DNA from: Mycolicibacterium goodii
GTDB lineage: Bacteria; Actinomycetota; Actinomycetes; Mycobacteriales; Mycobacteriaceae
Assembly (NCBI RefSeq): GCF_001187505.1
Contig: NZ_CP012150.1
Span: 3,906,001-3,970,000 of the forward strand
DNA: 64,000 bases
Direction: 5' to 3'
In this document: positions 25,137 through 33,360 of the stretch, in pieces
Layout: every line of letters starts with the position of its first letter
How positions within the stretch are numbered: the stretch's first letter is position 1
Position numbers and translations under genes: made by a program
Notes under the pieces: generated by a model
Seen by the model: only the letters and a program-made list of their open reading frames with translations
Told to the model about the DNA's origin: nothing
The model's database searches: none

Positions 25137-27264
25137 CTCCCTCAGGGTCCACCGAGATCGACGAGAACGTCGCCGCACGAACCGTGCGGCGACGTTCTCG
25201 TCCGTCTCGCGCCAGCGGGGAGCGCGACCGGGTGGCGGAACCCCGCCGTATCGCCGGGATGCCCACACCCAGAAGTGCACCGACCACGACGATGTCCATC
25301 AAAACGCTGTGCTCATAGCCCGACTCGCACGCCACGGACAAGATGTTGAACCTGTCCGCCGTCAACCATCCGGGCAGATATCCGACGCCCTGGCACTGCG
25401 TGACCAGGACATTGACCCCGATCAGCACCGCGGCGGCGGCGAGTGCGACTCCGCCGAGAAGAGCCCGCGGGGCCGCGTACATCCCGGCGGGTCGACGGTC
25501 CTCGGGTACCGGTGACCCGATGCAGGCGAACCGGTAGGCGGCCCACCGGCACAGCCGCCACGCGCACACGAACAACGCCGTCGCCGCGACCAGATACATC
25601 AGCGTGTCGATCCCGATCCCCTGAACATCGCGGTGTGCGACGAAAGGCTCCCATGCCATTTCGGACGCGACAGCCGTCGACAGTGCGTTGCCCGGTCCCG
25701 TGATGACGACCGCGGCGAACACCAGATGGAAAGCGCCGATGACCGCGAGGATCACACCGCCCACCAGGGCCGGAAAGCCGAACACGTAGCGGCCCCGATG
25801 CCACGTCTCCACGTCGGTCGCAGCGGGCCGGCGCGCGTACCGGTAACGCAACCTCGACCGCGCGCACCGCTGGAACAGAAGCGCTGCCGCCCCGAAGATC
25901 CCCGTCACGGCCAAGCTGTAGATGATGCCGTTCTGCACCAGGGTCGGGATGTCTGTGAAGTAGTAGTCCCGATTCCGCCAGGTGTCGATGACGATCACCG
26001 CAATTCCGGTGAAGGCGATCGCGGACAGGCACATCAGCAGTACCCCGGCAGCGATGCCGAGCGTGCCCGCCACCGCGGCCCTGGTCCGTCTCGACTCGAG
26101 GACCGGATCGACGAGGGCATCGTGGGTGAGCTCGTAATGGATGCCACCCGAACGCTTTTCGGCGTGCAGCAACCGGTGCGACACCAGATGATCCAGCGCC
26201 GCAACGGGAAGACCGAATTGCCGGCGGATCTCATCGACCTCGACACTCAGGCGTCGCCCGAGGGGGCTGATCAGGTGTTCCTCACACAGGCGCCGTGCGG
26301 CCCGCTGGTCACGGCCTCTGCCCAGACTCTCGATGGATGTCCGGTAAACGTCGCGGAAGATCCGCGTCACCCCCGCCGGGCCACCGAGGTCGGAGATGGT
26401 GACGATCGGATCGTCGTCCTTCGGTGTCTTCTTCGAGCCTGCGACCACTTCCATGCGACGGCCGACGAGCTGCACATGGAATGGTTCGATGCCGGGTCGC
26501 GACAGATGGTCGAGGACCATGGTGACCGCTGCCTCGTCGACCGCGAACGCTCCGGTGGTGAGGACGGGATCGTTGACCGCGGCCGGCCCGATGATGGCCG
26601 CTCGCGCCGCGGCCCGGTCCAGCGGCGGCACCCGGTACCGGGCGCCCATGAGCTCGGGTTCGGCGGCTTCCTCGAGCGCATCGAGGTGGTCGTCATCCAC
26701 CGACAGGACGGTCTTGACGGCGGGCGGACCCGCACTCAGTTCGAGATGGCCGGGAAGGTCCTGGCCGGGCGGTGGAACCAAGCCTCTGGTGAGGTAACCC
26801 AATTCGTGCAGGAAGTGCATGCGCACCGGCTCGCTGTGCAGCGTGAACAGGTCCTCGAACTGATCCAGGATCAGCACCGGCGTGAGCATGCGCCCGCCCC
26901 GGGAGAACTGAGCGGTCTTGAAGAACGTCCACAGTGAGCCAGGATGTCCCGGGGCGTAGTCGACATGTTGTCGCTGCGCCTCGCAGGGAATGGTCTCGAT
27001 GACCGTCGGGAGCGGGCCGAGGGGACCGGTCAACCGGACGTAGAGCGGCAGGAACCCGCTCTCCCTGAGTCGCGCGGACACTCCTGCGAGCAGCAGTGAG
27101 GTCTTGCCGGCGCCTGCGCGTGCGTGGACCGTGACCGTGTGGTTGGCCAGAATTGTGGTGGTGAGGTCACGTGAGGCGTCGTCTCTTCCGCAGAAGATGC
27201 GCCGGGAGTGGTCGTCGTCGGTGAATGGGTGGGCCCCGGGATAACGGGATCGCTGGTCGGCCAT
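25117..27264 (-). CDS. nSTAND1-type NTPase with six-helix membrane C-terminus
   Basis: This 715-residue protein starts with a GRD-type entry motif (FCGRDDASRDL), Walker A ARAGAGKTSLLLAG (48-61) and Walker B LILDQFEDLF (131-140); the DQFED form is characteristic of nSTAND NTPases. A winged-helix region ends YELTHDALVDPVLESRR (377-393), another family hallmark. The rest has six hydrophobic helices near 398-427, 441-465, 496-522, 551-571, 601-623 and 654-673, and no WD40 or TPR sensor. Start ATG 27264 has GGACAGG eight bases upstream; ATG 27270 and GTG 27273 are alternatives. STAND NTPases are signal-triggered switches, some in antiphage defence; a membrane-acting effector is inferred. Confidence 0.8.
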   Translation of the reverse strand: MADQRSRYPGAHPFTDDDHSRRIFCGRDDASRDLTTTILANHTVTVHARAGAGKTSLLLAGVSARLRESGFLPLYVRLTGPLGPLPTVIETIPCEAQRQHVDYAPGHPGSLWTFFKTAQFSRGGRMLTPVLILDQFEDLFTLHSEPVRMHFLHELGYLTRGLVPPPGQDLPGHLELSAGPPAVKTVLSVDDDHLDALEEAAEPELMGARYRVPPLDRAAARAAIIGPAAVNDPVLTTGAFAVDEAAVTMVLDHLSRPGIEPFHVQLVGRRMEVVAGSKKTPKDDDPIVTISDLGGPAGVTRIFRDVYRTSIESLGRGRDQRAARRLCEEHLISPLGRRLSVEVDEIRRQFGLPVAALDHLVSHRLLHAEKRSGGIHYELTHDALVDPVLESRRTRAAVAGTLGIAAGVLLMCLSAIAFTGIAVIVIDTWRNRDYYFTDIPTLVQNGIIYSLAVTGIFGAAALLFQRCARSRLRYRYARRPAATDVETWHRGRYVFGFPALVGGVILAVIGAFHLVFAAVVITGPGNALSTAVASEMAWEPFVAHRDVQGIGIDTLMYLVAATALFVCAWRLCRWAAYRFACIGSPVPEDRRPAGMYAAPRALLGGVALAAAAVLIGVNVLVTQCQGVGYLPGWLTADRFNILSVACESGYEHSVLMDIVVVGALLGVGIPAIRRGSATRSRSPLARDGRERRRTVRAATFSSISVDPEGAIPRPG
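25160..25202. terminator. Perfect 20-bp stem, 3-base loop, inside NTPase 3' coding region
   Basis: Arms 25160-25179 and 25183-25202 are exact complements around the loop AAC. There is no T-tract. It lies 24 bases after the DUF3145 stop and inside codons about 688-702 of the convergent NTPase gene. It probably ends the DUF3145 transcript, and it would also form in the NTPase message. Confidence 0.75.
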
Positions 27265-27372
27265 GATCATCACCTGTCCGCGACGGTGCGTGGGGCCGAT
27301 CTGACGGTCCGCCGACGACCGTGCACATATTCGATGGTGACAGTGGCTCGCGCTGCCGGTCTGAGTAGTGCG

Positions 27373-28269
27373 TTACCCGTTTGTCAGGATCTTCAGCGCA
27401 CCGGGGACCGCGGTGATGTCGGCGGGCAGGGCGGCGGCGAAATCCCCGTCGGCGTAGGCGTTGATGCCCGGGCATTCGACGCGCACGGTGGTCGCGCGCC
27501 GGGTGGTGACGGTGTCGAGGTTGACGTGCGTGCCCTTGAACACCGTCGGGAACAACCGGATCAGGCGCGACCGTGACGCCGAGGCGATCATCGTGACGTC
27601 GAGCAGGCCGTCGGTGGGTTCGGCGCCCGGACAGATCAGCATCCCGCCGCCGTAACTGCGGGTGTTACCGATCGCGGTCATGGTCAGCGCGTGCTCCTCG
27701 GCAGGGCCGCCGTCGAACGACAGCCGGAACGGCAGAAGCCGCAGCTTCGACAGTTCGGCCACCATTGCGAGGTTGTAGCGCATGCGCCCATGCGGCCAGC
27801 GCATCCGGTTGGCGCGGTCGCTGACCAGAGAGTCGAACCCGGTCGCGACGACCGTGCCGAACCAGCGCCTGGTGCCGTCGTCGGCGTCGATGCGGCCCAG
27901 GTCCACGGTGCGGGTGTTCCCGTCGGCGATCACGTCGGCCGCGGCCTCGGGATCACCGGTGGGAATGCGGTATTCGCGGGCGTGGTCGTTGCCCGTACCG
28001 GCCGGGACGATACCCAGCGGAACCTCGGTGCCCGCCAACTCCTGCAGAGCCAGTCCGATCACGCCGTCACCGCCGACCACCACCAGCGCGTCGGTGCCGC
28101 GGTCGAGATGTTCGCGCACGAGATCGCGGGCCTGTGCGGCGTCGCGACCCACGATCGCGGTGACGTCGACACCGCGCTGCTGCAGGCGCACGATGGCGCG
28201 CTCCGCGGCGTGCGGCGCGTTGCCGTGCCCGGACATCGGGTTGGTCAAGACGGTGACGCGGCCGGTCAC
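27373..28269 (-). CDS. Diacylglycerol kinase-family lipid kinase (Rv2252-like)
   Basis: This 298-residue DAGK catalytic-domain protein starts with VTVLTNPMSGHGNAPHAAE, has the nucleotide motif VVVGGDGVIGLALQ and continues VPLGIVPAGTGNDHAREY (GTGND). The C-terminal domain ends with the family DGDF-like segment (AYADGDFAAALP). It should phosphorylate diacylglycerol or a related lipid; the M. tuberculosis relative Rv2252 is linked to phosphatidylinositol-mannoside lipids. GTG 28269 overlaps the TGA of the upstream flavoprotein (GTGA), so the two are translationally coupled, as in Rv2251-Rv2252. Confidence 0.88.
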   Translation of the reverse strand: MTGRVTVLTNPMSGHGNAPHAAERAIVRLQQRGVDVTAIVGRDAAQARDLVREHLDRGTDALVVVGGDGVIGLALQELAGTEVPLGIVPAGTGNDHAREYRIPTGDPEAAADVIADGNTRTVDLGRIDADDGTRRWFGTVVATGFDSLVSDRANRMRWPHGRMRYNLAMVAELSKLRLLPFRLSFDGGPAEEHALTMTAIGNTRSYGGGMLICPGAEPTDGLLDVTMIASASRSRLIRLFPTVFKGTHVNLDTVTTRRATTVRVECPGINAYADGDFAAALPADITAVPGALKILTNG

Positions 28270-29879
28270 GGAATCAGCTTGCCCGGGTTGAGGATTCCGG
28301 CGGGATCGAGCGTGGCCTTGACCGCGCGCAGTACCGCGACGCCGAGATCGCCGACCTCGTCGGTCATCCACGGGCGGTGATCGGCGCCGACCGCGTGGTG
28401 GTGTGTGATGGTTGCGCCGTTGCGCACCATGGCTTTCGACGCGGCGGCCTTCGCCGTGCCCCACTGTTCGACCGCGTCACCGCGTTGTGCGGCAACGACG
28501 GTGAAATACAGCGATGCGCCCGTCGGGTACACATGCGAAATGTGGCACAGCACAAGTGCCTGCGTCCCGGATTCGGCCAGACTCGTCGTCAAAGCTTCTG
28601 TCACAGCGGTTTTCAGTGCCGCGACATTGGACCAGTCGGTGGCGGTCTCCAGGGTTTCGCACAACGCGCCCGCGGCCAGCAGGGAATCGCGCAGATACGG
28701 CGCGCCGAACCGGCCGTCCTCCCACGCCTTGGCGGGAGCCTCGCCCAGCGATGTGCCGCCGTGGCGTTCGAGGACGGCCCGGGTCTCGGCGTGGCGGCTG
28801 GCGGTGTGCTCGGGCGAGCCTTCGAACACCGTGATCGCCAGGCACCCACCGGTGATCGACTGCTCGCCGATGTTGTCGGTGGTGGCGAGGTTGACGCCGG
28901 TCTCGGCCTCGTCGGACAGGCGGATCACCGTAGGCCCGGTGCCGGTCTGCACCACCGCGCGTAAAGCATCGGCGCCCGTGGCGAAATCGGGGAACGACCA
29001 CGCCTCGTACCGGGTCGACTCCGGCACCGGGTGCACGCGCACCCGCACCCGGGTGATGACCCCGAACACGCCCTCGGAACCGAGCAGCAACTGGCGCAGG
29101 TCCGGTCCGGCCGCCGAGGCCGGCGCCCGGCCCAGGTCGAGCACACCGGCCGGGGTCACCGCCCGCAGCCCGCGCACCATGTCGTCGAAGCGGCCGTACC
29201 CCGCCGAGTTCTGGCCCGAGGACCGCGTCGCCGCGAACCCGCCGATGGTGGCGAACTGGAAGCTCTGCGGAAAATGCCCGAGCGAGAAGCCGTGCGCACC
29301 GAGCAGGTCCTCGGCCTGCGGGCCGGTCACGCCCGCGCCGAGTTCGGCCTCACCGGAGATGGCGTCGAGGTGGTGCAGCGCGTCGAGACGGCGCAGATCC
29401 AGCGACACCACGGCGGCGAACTCGCCACGCAACGGATCGACTCCGCCCACCACGCTGGTGCCGCCACCGAACGGGACGATCGCGATCCGGTGCTCGGTGC
29501 AGTGCCGCAGGATGGCCGCCACCTCGTCCTCACCGGCCGGAAGCAGGATCGCATCTGGTGCGTCCTGAACGTCGGAAGTGTTGCGGCGCAACAGATCCAA
29601 CGTCGACTTGCCGCCTGCGTGCAGCAGGCGCGCGGGGTCGTCGGTGCGGCAGTGCCGCTCACCGACGATGGCGGCCAACCCGTCACGGTCGGCGGCGGTG
29701 AGCGCCGACGGGCGCAGCGTGACGTCCCGCGGCGACTTTTCGGGCGCGGGGGAGTCGGTGACCCCCAAGGCCTGCTGCAGCAGGGCCCGGATGCCCTCGG
29801 ACAGCGGCTTGGCGGCCTGCGGGTCACCCCAGGCGTTCCACTTCATCGGGGGCAGTAACCGCTCGGCGGGTCGCGTCAT
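28266..29879 (-). CDS. FAD-binding oxidoreductase, alkyl-DHAP-synthase-like (Rv2251-like)
   Basis: The 537-residue flavoprotein has a PCMH-type FAD domain (DAILLPAGEDEVAAILRHC, VPFGGGTSVVGGV, GATGPQAEDLLGAHG-like sequence and GGFAATRSSGQNSAGYGRFDD in part). The C-terminal oxidase cap contains HHHAVGADHRPWM near the end. The opening MKWNAWGDPQAAKPL is shared with alkyldihydroxyacetonephosphate synthase relatives. It could make or process ether or keto-glycerol lipids, which suits the adjacent lipid kinase and glpD. Its start is 17 bases from the divergent TetR gene. Confidence 0.85.
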   Translation of the reverse strand: MTRPAERLLPPMKWNAWGDPQAAKPLSEGIRALLQQALGVTDSPAPEKSPRDVTLRPSALTAADRDGLAAIVGERHCRTDDPARLLHAGGKSTLDLLRRNTSDVQDAPDAILLPAGEDEVAAILRHCTEHRIAIVPFGGGTSVVGGVDPLRGEFAAVVSLDLRRLDALHHLDAISGEAELGAGVTGPQAEDLLGAHGFSLGHFPQSFQFATIGGFAATRSSGQNSAGYGRFDDMVRGLRAVTPAGVLDLGRAPASAAGPDLRQLLLGSEGVFGVITRVRVRVHPVPESTRYEAWSFPDFATGADALRAVVQTGTGPTVIRLSDEAETGVNLATTDNIGEQSITGGCLAITVFEGSPEHTASRHAETRAVLERHGGTSLGEAPAKAWEDGRFGAPYLRDSLLAAGALCETLETATDWSNVAALKTAVTEALTTSLAESGTQALVLCHISHVYPTGASLYFTVVAAQRGDAVEQWGTAKAAASKAMVRNGATITHHHAVGADHRPWMTDEVGDLGVAVLRAVKATLDPAGILNPGKLIP

Positions 29880-29896
29880 GCGTTACAGTATTACAC

Positions 29897-30481
29897 ATGG
29901 TGTCAATCAGTAACGATGACCCGGGGGAAGCGCTCGGCCAGCGGATCCTGGAAGCCGCGGCCGGTTGCGTGCTGGCATTCGGCGTCGACCGCGTGACACT
30001 GGCCGAGATCGCCCGCCGCGCCGGTGTCAGCAGGCCCACGGTGTACCGGCGTTTCCCGGACACGCGAACGATCCTGGCCGCGCTGCTCACCGCGCGGATC
30101 GTGCGCGTGCTCGACGACATCGAATCCCACGACCGCGGCCGTGCGGCGCTGGTCGACCGCATCGTCGCGGTGGCCGAGCGGCTGCGCCACGACGAGGTGA
30201 TCATGGCCGTGCTGCACACCGCGCCCGACCTCGCCATGGTCTACATCGCCGAGCGGCTCGGCACCAGCCAGCAGATCCTCATCGACGCGGTCGCCGGGGA
30301 GATCAAGCTCGCCCAGGAGGACGGCAGCGTGCGCGCCGGAGATGCGCGCCAACTGGCCACCATGTGCCTGCTGATCACCCAGTCGGCGATCCAGTCCGCG
30401 CAGATGGTCGAACCCATCCTCGATGCCGACACGCTCGCACGAGAGCTGGCGCACGCACTGAACGGATACCTCAAGCCGTGA
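29897..30481 (+). CDS. TetR family transcriptional regulator (Rv2250c-like)
   Basis: This 194-residue protein has an N-terminal TetR helix-turn-helix (VTLAEIARRAGVSRPTVYRRF) and an all-helical ligand domain with a C-terminal segment about 120-190 typical of TetR_C. The start may be ATG 29897 or GTG 29900. It lies 17 bases from the divergent flavoprotein gene, and its stop overlaps the glpD GTG (GTGA). It most likely controls both directions, that is the lipid pair and glpD, in response to a lipid-related ligand; this is inferred from position. Direct TTACA repeats lie between the two starts. Confidence 0.88.
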   Translation: MVSISNDDPGEALGQRILEAAAGCVLAFGVDRVTLAEIARRAGVSRPTVYRRFPDTRTILAALLTARIVRVLDDIESHDRGRAALVDRIVAVAERLRHDEVIMAVLHTAPDLAMVYIAERLGTSQQILIDAVAGEIKLAQEDGSVRAGDARQLATMCLLITQSAIQSAQMVEPILDADTLARELAHALNGYLKP

Positions 30482-32037
30482 CCGCCGCACACAGCGCCGC
30501 GAGCCGCACAGCGCTGAACGCCGAACGGCGCGCAGCCGAACTCGATGCGCTCGCCGACGGGGAACGCGTCGACGTCCTCGTCATCGGCGGTGGCATCACC
30601 GGCGTCGGCATCGCGTTGGACGCGGCGACCCGCGGGCTGCGCGTCGCGCTCGTCGAAAAACACGACCTGGCTTTCGGCACCAGCCGTTGGAGTTCCAAAC
30701 TGGTGCACGGCGGCCTGCGCTACCTCGCGACCGGCAACGTCGGCATCGCGCGTCGCAGCGCCGTCGAACGCGGGATCCTGATGAGCCGCAACGCCCCTCA
30801 CCTGGTCAAGGCCATGCCGCAACTGGTGCCGCTGCTGCCCACGATGAACCGCGCCTCGCGCGCGCTGATCCGGACCGGATTCCTGGCCGGCGACGGACTG
30901 CGCAAGCTCGCGGGCACCGGTGCGGCCACCTTGCCGCGGTCACGACGCATCGACGCCGCCCACGCCGTGGCGATGGCCCCGACGATGCGCACCGACGGTC
31001 TGGAAGGTGCGTTCCTCGCCTACGACGGTCAACTCGTCGACGACGCCCGTCTGGTGGTCGCGGTGGCCCGCACGGCCGCCCAGCACGGCGCGCGCATCCT
31101 CACCCGGGTGTCCGCCGACCACGCCACGGGGGAGTCGGTGCGGCTCACCGACCACCGCACCGGTGCATCGTTCGACGTGCGTGCGCAGGTGGTGATCAAC
31201 GCGGCAGGCGTGTGGGCGGGCGAGGTCGACCCGTCGATCAGGCTGCGCCCCAGCCGCGGCACCCACCTGGTGTTCGACGCCGCGGCGTTCGGCAATCCGA
31301 CTGCCGCGCTGACCATCCCGATCCCCGGCGAGCTCAACCGGTTCGTGTTCGCGATGCCCGAACAGCTCGGCCGGATCTACCTCGGCCTCACCGACGAGGA
31401 CGCGCCGGGACCCATACCCGATGTGCCGCGGGCCGCCCCGGAGGAAATCTCGTTCCTGCTCGACACCGTCAACACCGCGCTGGCGACCGCGTTGACACCG
31501 GCGGACGTGCGCGGCACCTATGCCGGCCTGCGACCGCTGATCGACGCGGGCGAAGGCCGCACGGCCGACCTGTCCCGTGAGCACGCCGTGGTCGAATCAC
31601 CCAGCGGCGTGCTGAGCATCGTCGGCGGCAAGCTCACCGAATACCGGTACATGGCCGAGGATGTGTTGAACCGCGCGGTCGAGGTGCGCGCACTGGCGGC
31701 GGGGCAGTGCCGCACCCGTAACCTGCCGCTCGTCGGCGCCCCCGCGAACCCGGTGTCCACGCCGCGCGCGCGAGTCGAGCTCCCCGGATCACTGGTCGCG
31801 CGTTACGGCGCCGAGGCGCACCACGTCATCGCCCAGGCATCCTGCGACCGTCCGGTCGACCCGGTGGCCGACGGGATCGACGTCACCAGAGCCGAGTTCG
31901 AATACGCGGTGACCCACGAGGGTGCGATGACCGTCGACGACATCCTCGACCGGCGCACCCGCATCGGCCTGGTCGCCGAGGACCGCGAGCGCGCGCATGA
32001 CGTTGCGGCGGAGATCCTCGCCGCGACATTCAAGTAG
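30478..32037 (+). CDS. glpD: Glycerol-3-phosphate dehydrogenase
   Basis: This 519-residue FAD-dependent glycerol-3-phosphate dehydrogenase has VLVIGGGITGVGIALDAATRG (FAD motif, quoted in part), FGTSRWSSKLVHGGLRYL and the late SIVGGKLTEYRYMAE. It oxidises glycerol-3-phosphate to dihydroxyacetone phosphate at the membrane and passes electrons to quinone. The length is slightly short of typical GlpD (about 500-580). The GTG start at 30478 overlaps the TetR stop. Order and orientation match Rv2250c-glpD1, so glpD1 is the likely orthologue; a second glpD probably exists elsewhere. Confidence 0.9.
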   Translation: MTAAHSAASRTALNAERRAAELDALADGERVDVLVIGGGITGVGIALDAATRGLRVALVEKHDLAFGTSRWSSKLVHGGLRYLATGNVGIARRSAVERGILMSRNAPHLVKAMPQLVPLLPTMNRASRALIRTGFLAGDGLRKLAGTGAATLPRSRRIDAAHAVAMAPTMRTDGLEGAFLAYDGQLVDDARLVVAVARTAAQHGARILTRVSADHATGESVRLTDHRTGASFDVRAQVVINAAGVWAGEVDPSIRLRPSRGTHLVFDAAAFGNPTAALTIPIPGELNRFVFAMPEQLGRIYLGLTDEDAPGPIPDVPRAAPEEISFLLDTVNTALATALTPADVRGTYAGLRPLIDAGEGRTADLSREHAVVESPSGVLSIVGGKLTEYRYMAEDVLNRAVEVRALAAGQCRTRNLPLVGAPANPVSTPRARVELPGSLVARYGAEAHHVIAQASCDRPVDPVADGIDVTRAEFEYAVTHEGAMTVDDILDRRTRIGLVAEDRERAHDVAAEILAATFK

Positions 32038-32113
32038 TCGACTACGCATGGCACCGGCGGCGGACGCGTGCAGGCTGTGATCCGAGGTTCGCGGTGGCGA
32101 GGAGGCCCGGCTC

Positions 32114-33259
32114 ATGGTGAAGCGACTGGTGATGTGTTGCGACGGCACGTGGAACACACCCGATCAGAGAACAGATGGTGTACCCACGCCCACCAACGTC
32201 GCCAAGGTTGCGCTGGGGTTGGCGTCCACCGACAGCTGGGGCACCGAACAACGCCTGTACTACCACCGCGGCGTCGGCACCAATCGCACCGACCGCCTGA
32301 TCGGAGGAGCGTTCGGCGCCGGGCTGTTCCGAGCGGTGCGCGCCACCTACCGCTTCGTCATCCAGAACTACGAACCGGGCGACGAACTGTTCTTCTTCGG
32401 ATTCAGCCGGGGCGCCTTCACTGCACGCAGCACCGCGGGTCTGATCCGCAACTCCGGTGTGCTGCGCCGGGAGAACATCGATCAGTTCGCCCGGGCGTGC
32501 GCGCTGTACCGTGACCGCAGCAGCGGCAGCCACCCACGCGGCGCCGAGGCGACTCTGTTCCGCAAGATGTATTCACACGAACCCAGGATCCGGTTCATCG
32601 GCGTGTGGGACACCGTGGGCGCCCTGGGAATCCCGATGTCGGGCTTGCGGCTGGTGAACCTGTTCAACCGTCGACACAAGTTTCACGACACCGATTTGAG
32701 CTCGATCGTCGACGAGGCCTATCAAGCGCTCGCGATCGACGAACGGCGTGGACCGTTCGTGCCCACCATCTGGTCGCAGTCCATGCCGGTACCGGAAAAG
32801 CAAGTGCTCGAACAGGTCTGGTTCAGCGGCGCGCACTGCGACGTCGGAGGCGGATATCTGGACCACGGGCTCAGTGACGTCGCGCTGTGGTGGATGCTGG
32901 AAAAGGCGCGCGGCGCGGGGCTGGAGTTGCGCCGCGACGCCTTCCGGCTGGATCGGTCCGTCGGCGCGCCGCCTGCGCCCGCTGATCTTGTCGAGGACTA
33001 CACCCGGATCTGGCCGGATCCGTCTCGTGAACCCCACGATTCGCGCACCGGGCTCTACCGGGTCCTGCCGGCGGTCACCCGCAGGGGCGGCGCGGGCGTC
33101 CGCAGCAACGAATACCTCGCCTCGACCGTCGACCGGCGCAAACCCCCGAAGGGGTGGTGGCAAGGGCAACCGCCCCTCGACGACCATGCGGACCTGGTGA
33201 AAAAGGTTGACCTTCCGGAAGTTCCGTCCCGCATGGACCGTATCGACCTCGCAAGTTGA
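32114..33259 (+). CDS. DUF2235 alpha/beta-hydrolase (Tle1-like phospholipase domain)
   Basis: The 381-residue protein is a DUF2235 member: LVMCCDGTWNTPDQ at the start, PTNVAKVA, YYHRGVGTN, then the nucleophile elbow FFFGFSRGAFTAR (GxSxG) and WFSGAHCDVGGGY, which holds the likely catalytic His and Asp. Relatives include type VI secretion phospholipase effectors, but free-standing copies in bacteria and fungi also occur. No signal peptide or secretion partner is seen. ATG 32114 follows GGCGAGGAGG. Its last codons lie inside an 18-base tandem repeat. The substrate is unknown; a phospholipid or ester is inferred. Confidence 0.85.
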   Translation: MVKRLVMCCDGTWNTPDQRTDGVPTPTNVAKVALGLASTDSWGTEQRLYYHRGVGTNRTDRLIGGAFGAGLFRAVRATYRFVIQNYEPGDELFFFGFSRGAFTARSTAGLIRNSGVLRRENIDQFARACALYRDRSSGSHPRGAEATLFRKMYSHEPRIRFIGVWDTVGALGIPMSGLRLVNLFNRRHKFHDTDLSSIVDEAYQALAIDERRGPFVPTIWSQSMPVPEKQVLEQVWFSGAHCDVGGGYLDHGLSDVALWWMLEKARGAGLELRRDAFRLDRSVGAPPAPADLVEDYTRIWPDPSREPHDSRTGLYRVLPAVTRRGGAGVRSNEYLASTVDRRKPPKGWWQGQPPLDDHADLVKKVDLPEVPSRMDRIDLAS

Positions 33260-33298
33260 CCTGACCTCGCAAGTTGATCTGACCTCGCAAGTTGACCT
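33245..33298 (+). repeat. Three tandem 18-bp repeats at the 3' end of the DUF2235 gene
   Basis: The unit GACCTCGCAAGTTGACCT starts at 33245, 33263 and 33281, with one T-for-C change in the second copy. The first copy supplies the last residues and stop codon (TGA within GTTGACC, 33257-33259); the other two are untranslated. Gain or loss of units would not alter the protein. Confidence 0.92.
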
Positions 33299-33300
33299 GC

Positions 33301-33357
33301 CGAGCAGACACAAACCTGCCTGTTTCGGCGCGAAATGGGCAGGTTTGCGTCTGCTCG
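33301..33357. terminator. Palindrome of the GAGCAGAC family, copy A
   Basis: The 20-base arms at 33301-33320 and 33338-33357 match at 19 of 20 positions, and the inner TTTCG/CGAAA extends the stem. It sits between convergent DUF2235 and LysR genes, so it probably ends both transcripts. The outer arm CGAGCAGAC recurs at 35090 and 42006. Confidence 0.8.
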
Positions 33358-33360
33358 CGC

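Noticed and set aside
33245..33357. The 18-bp repeats and palindrome as an insertion-sequence remnant
   Set aside because: There is no transposase fragment and no target duplication; the palindrome matches two other terminator-like copies in the window.
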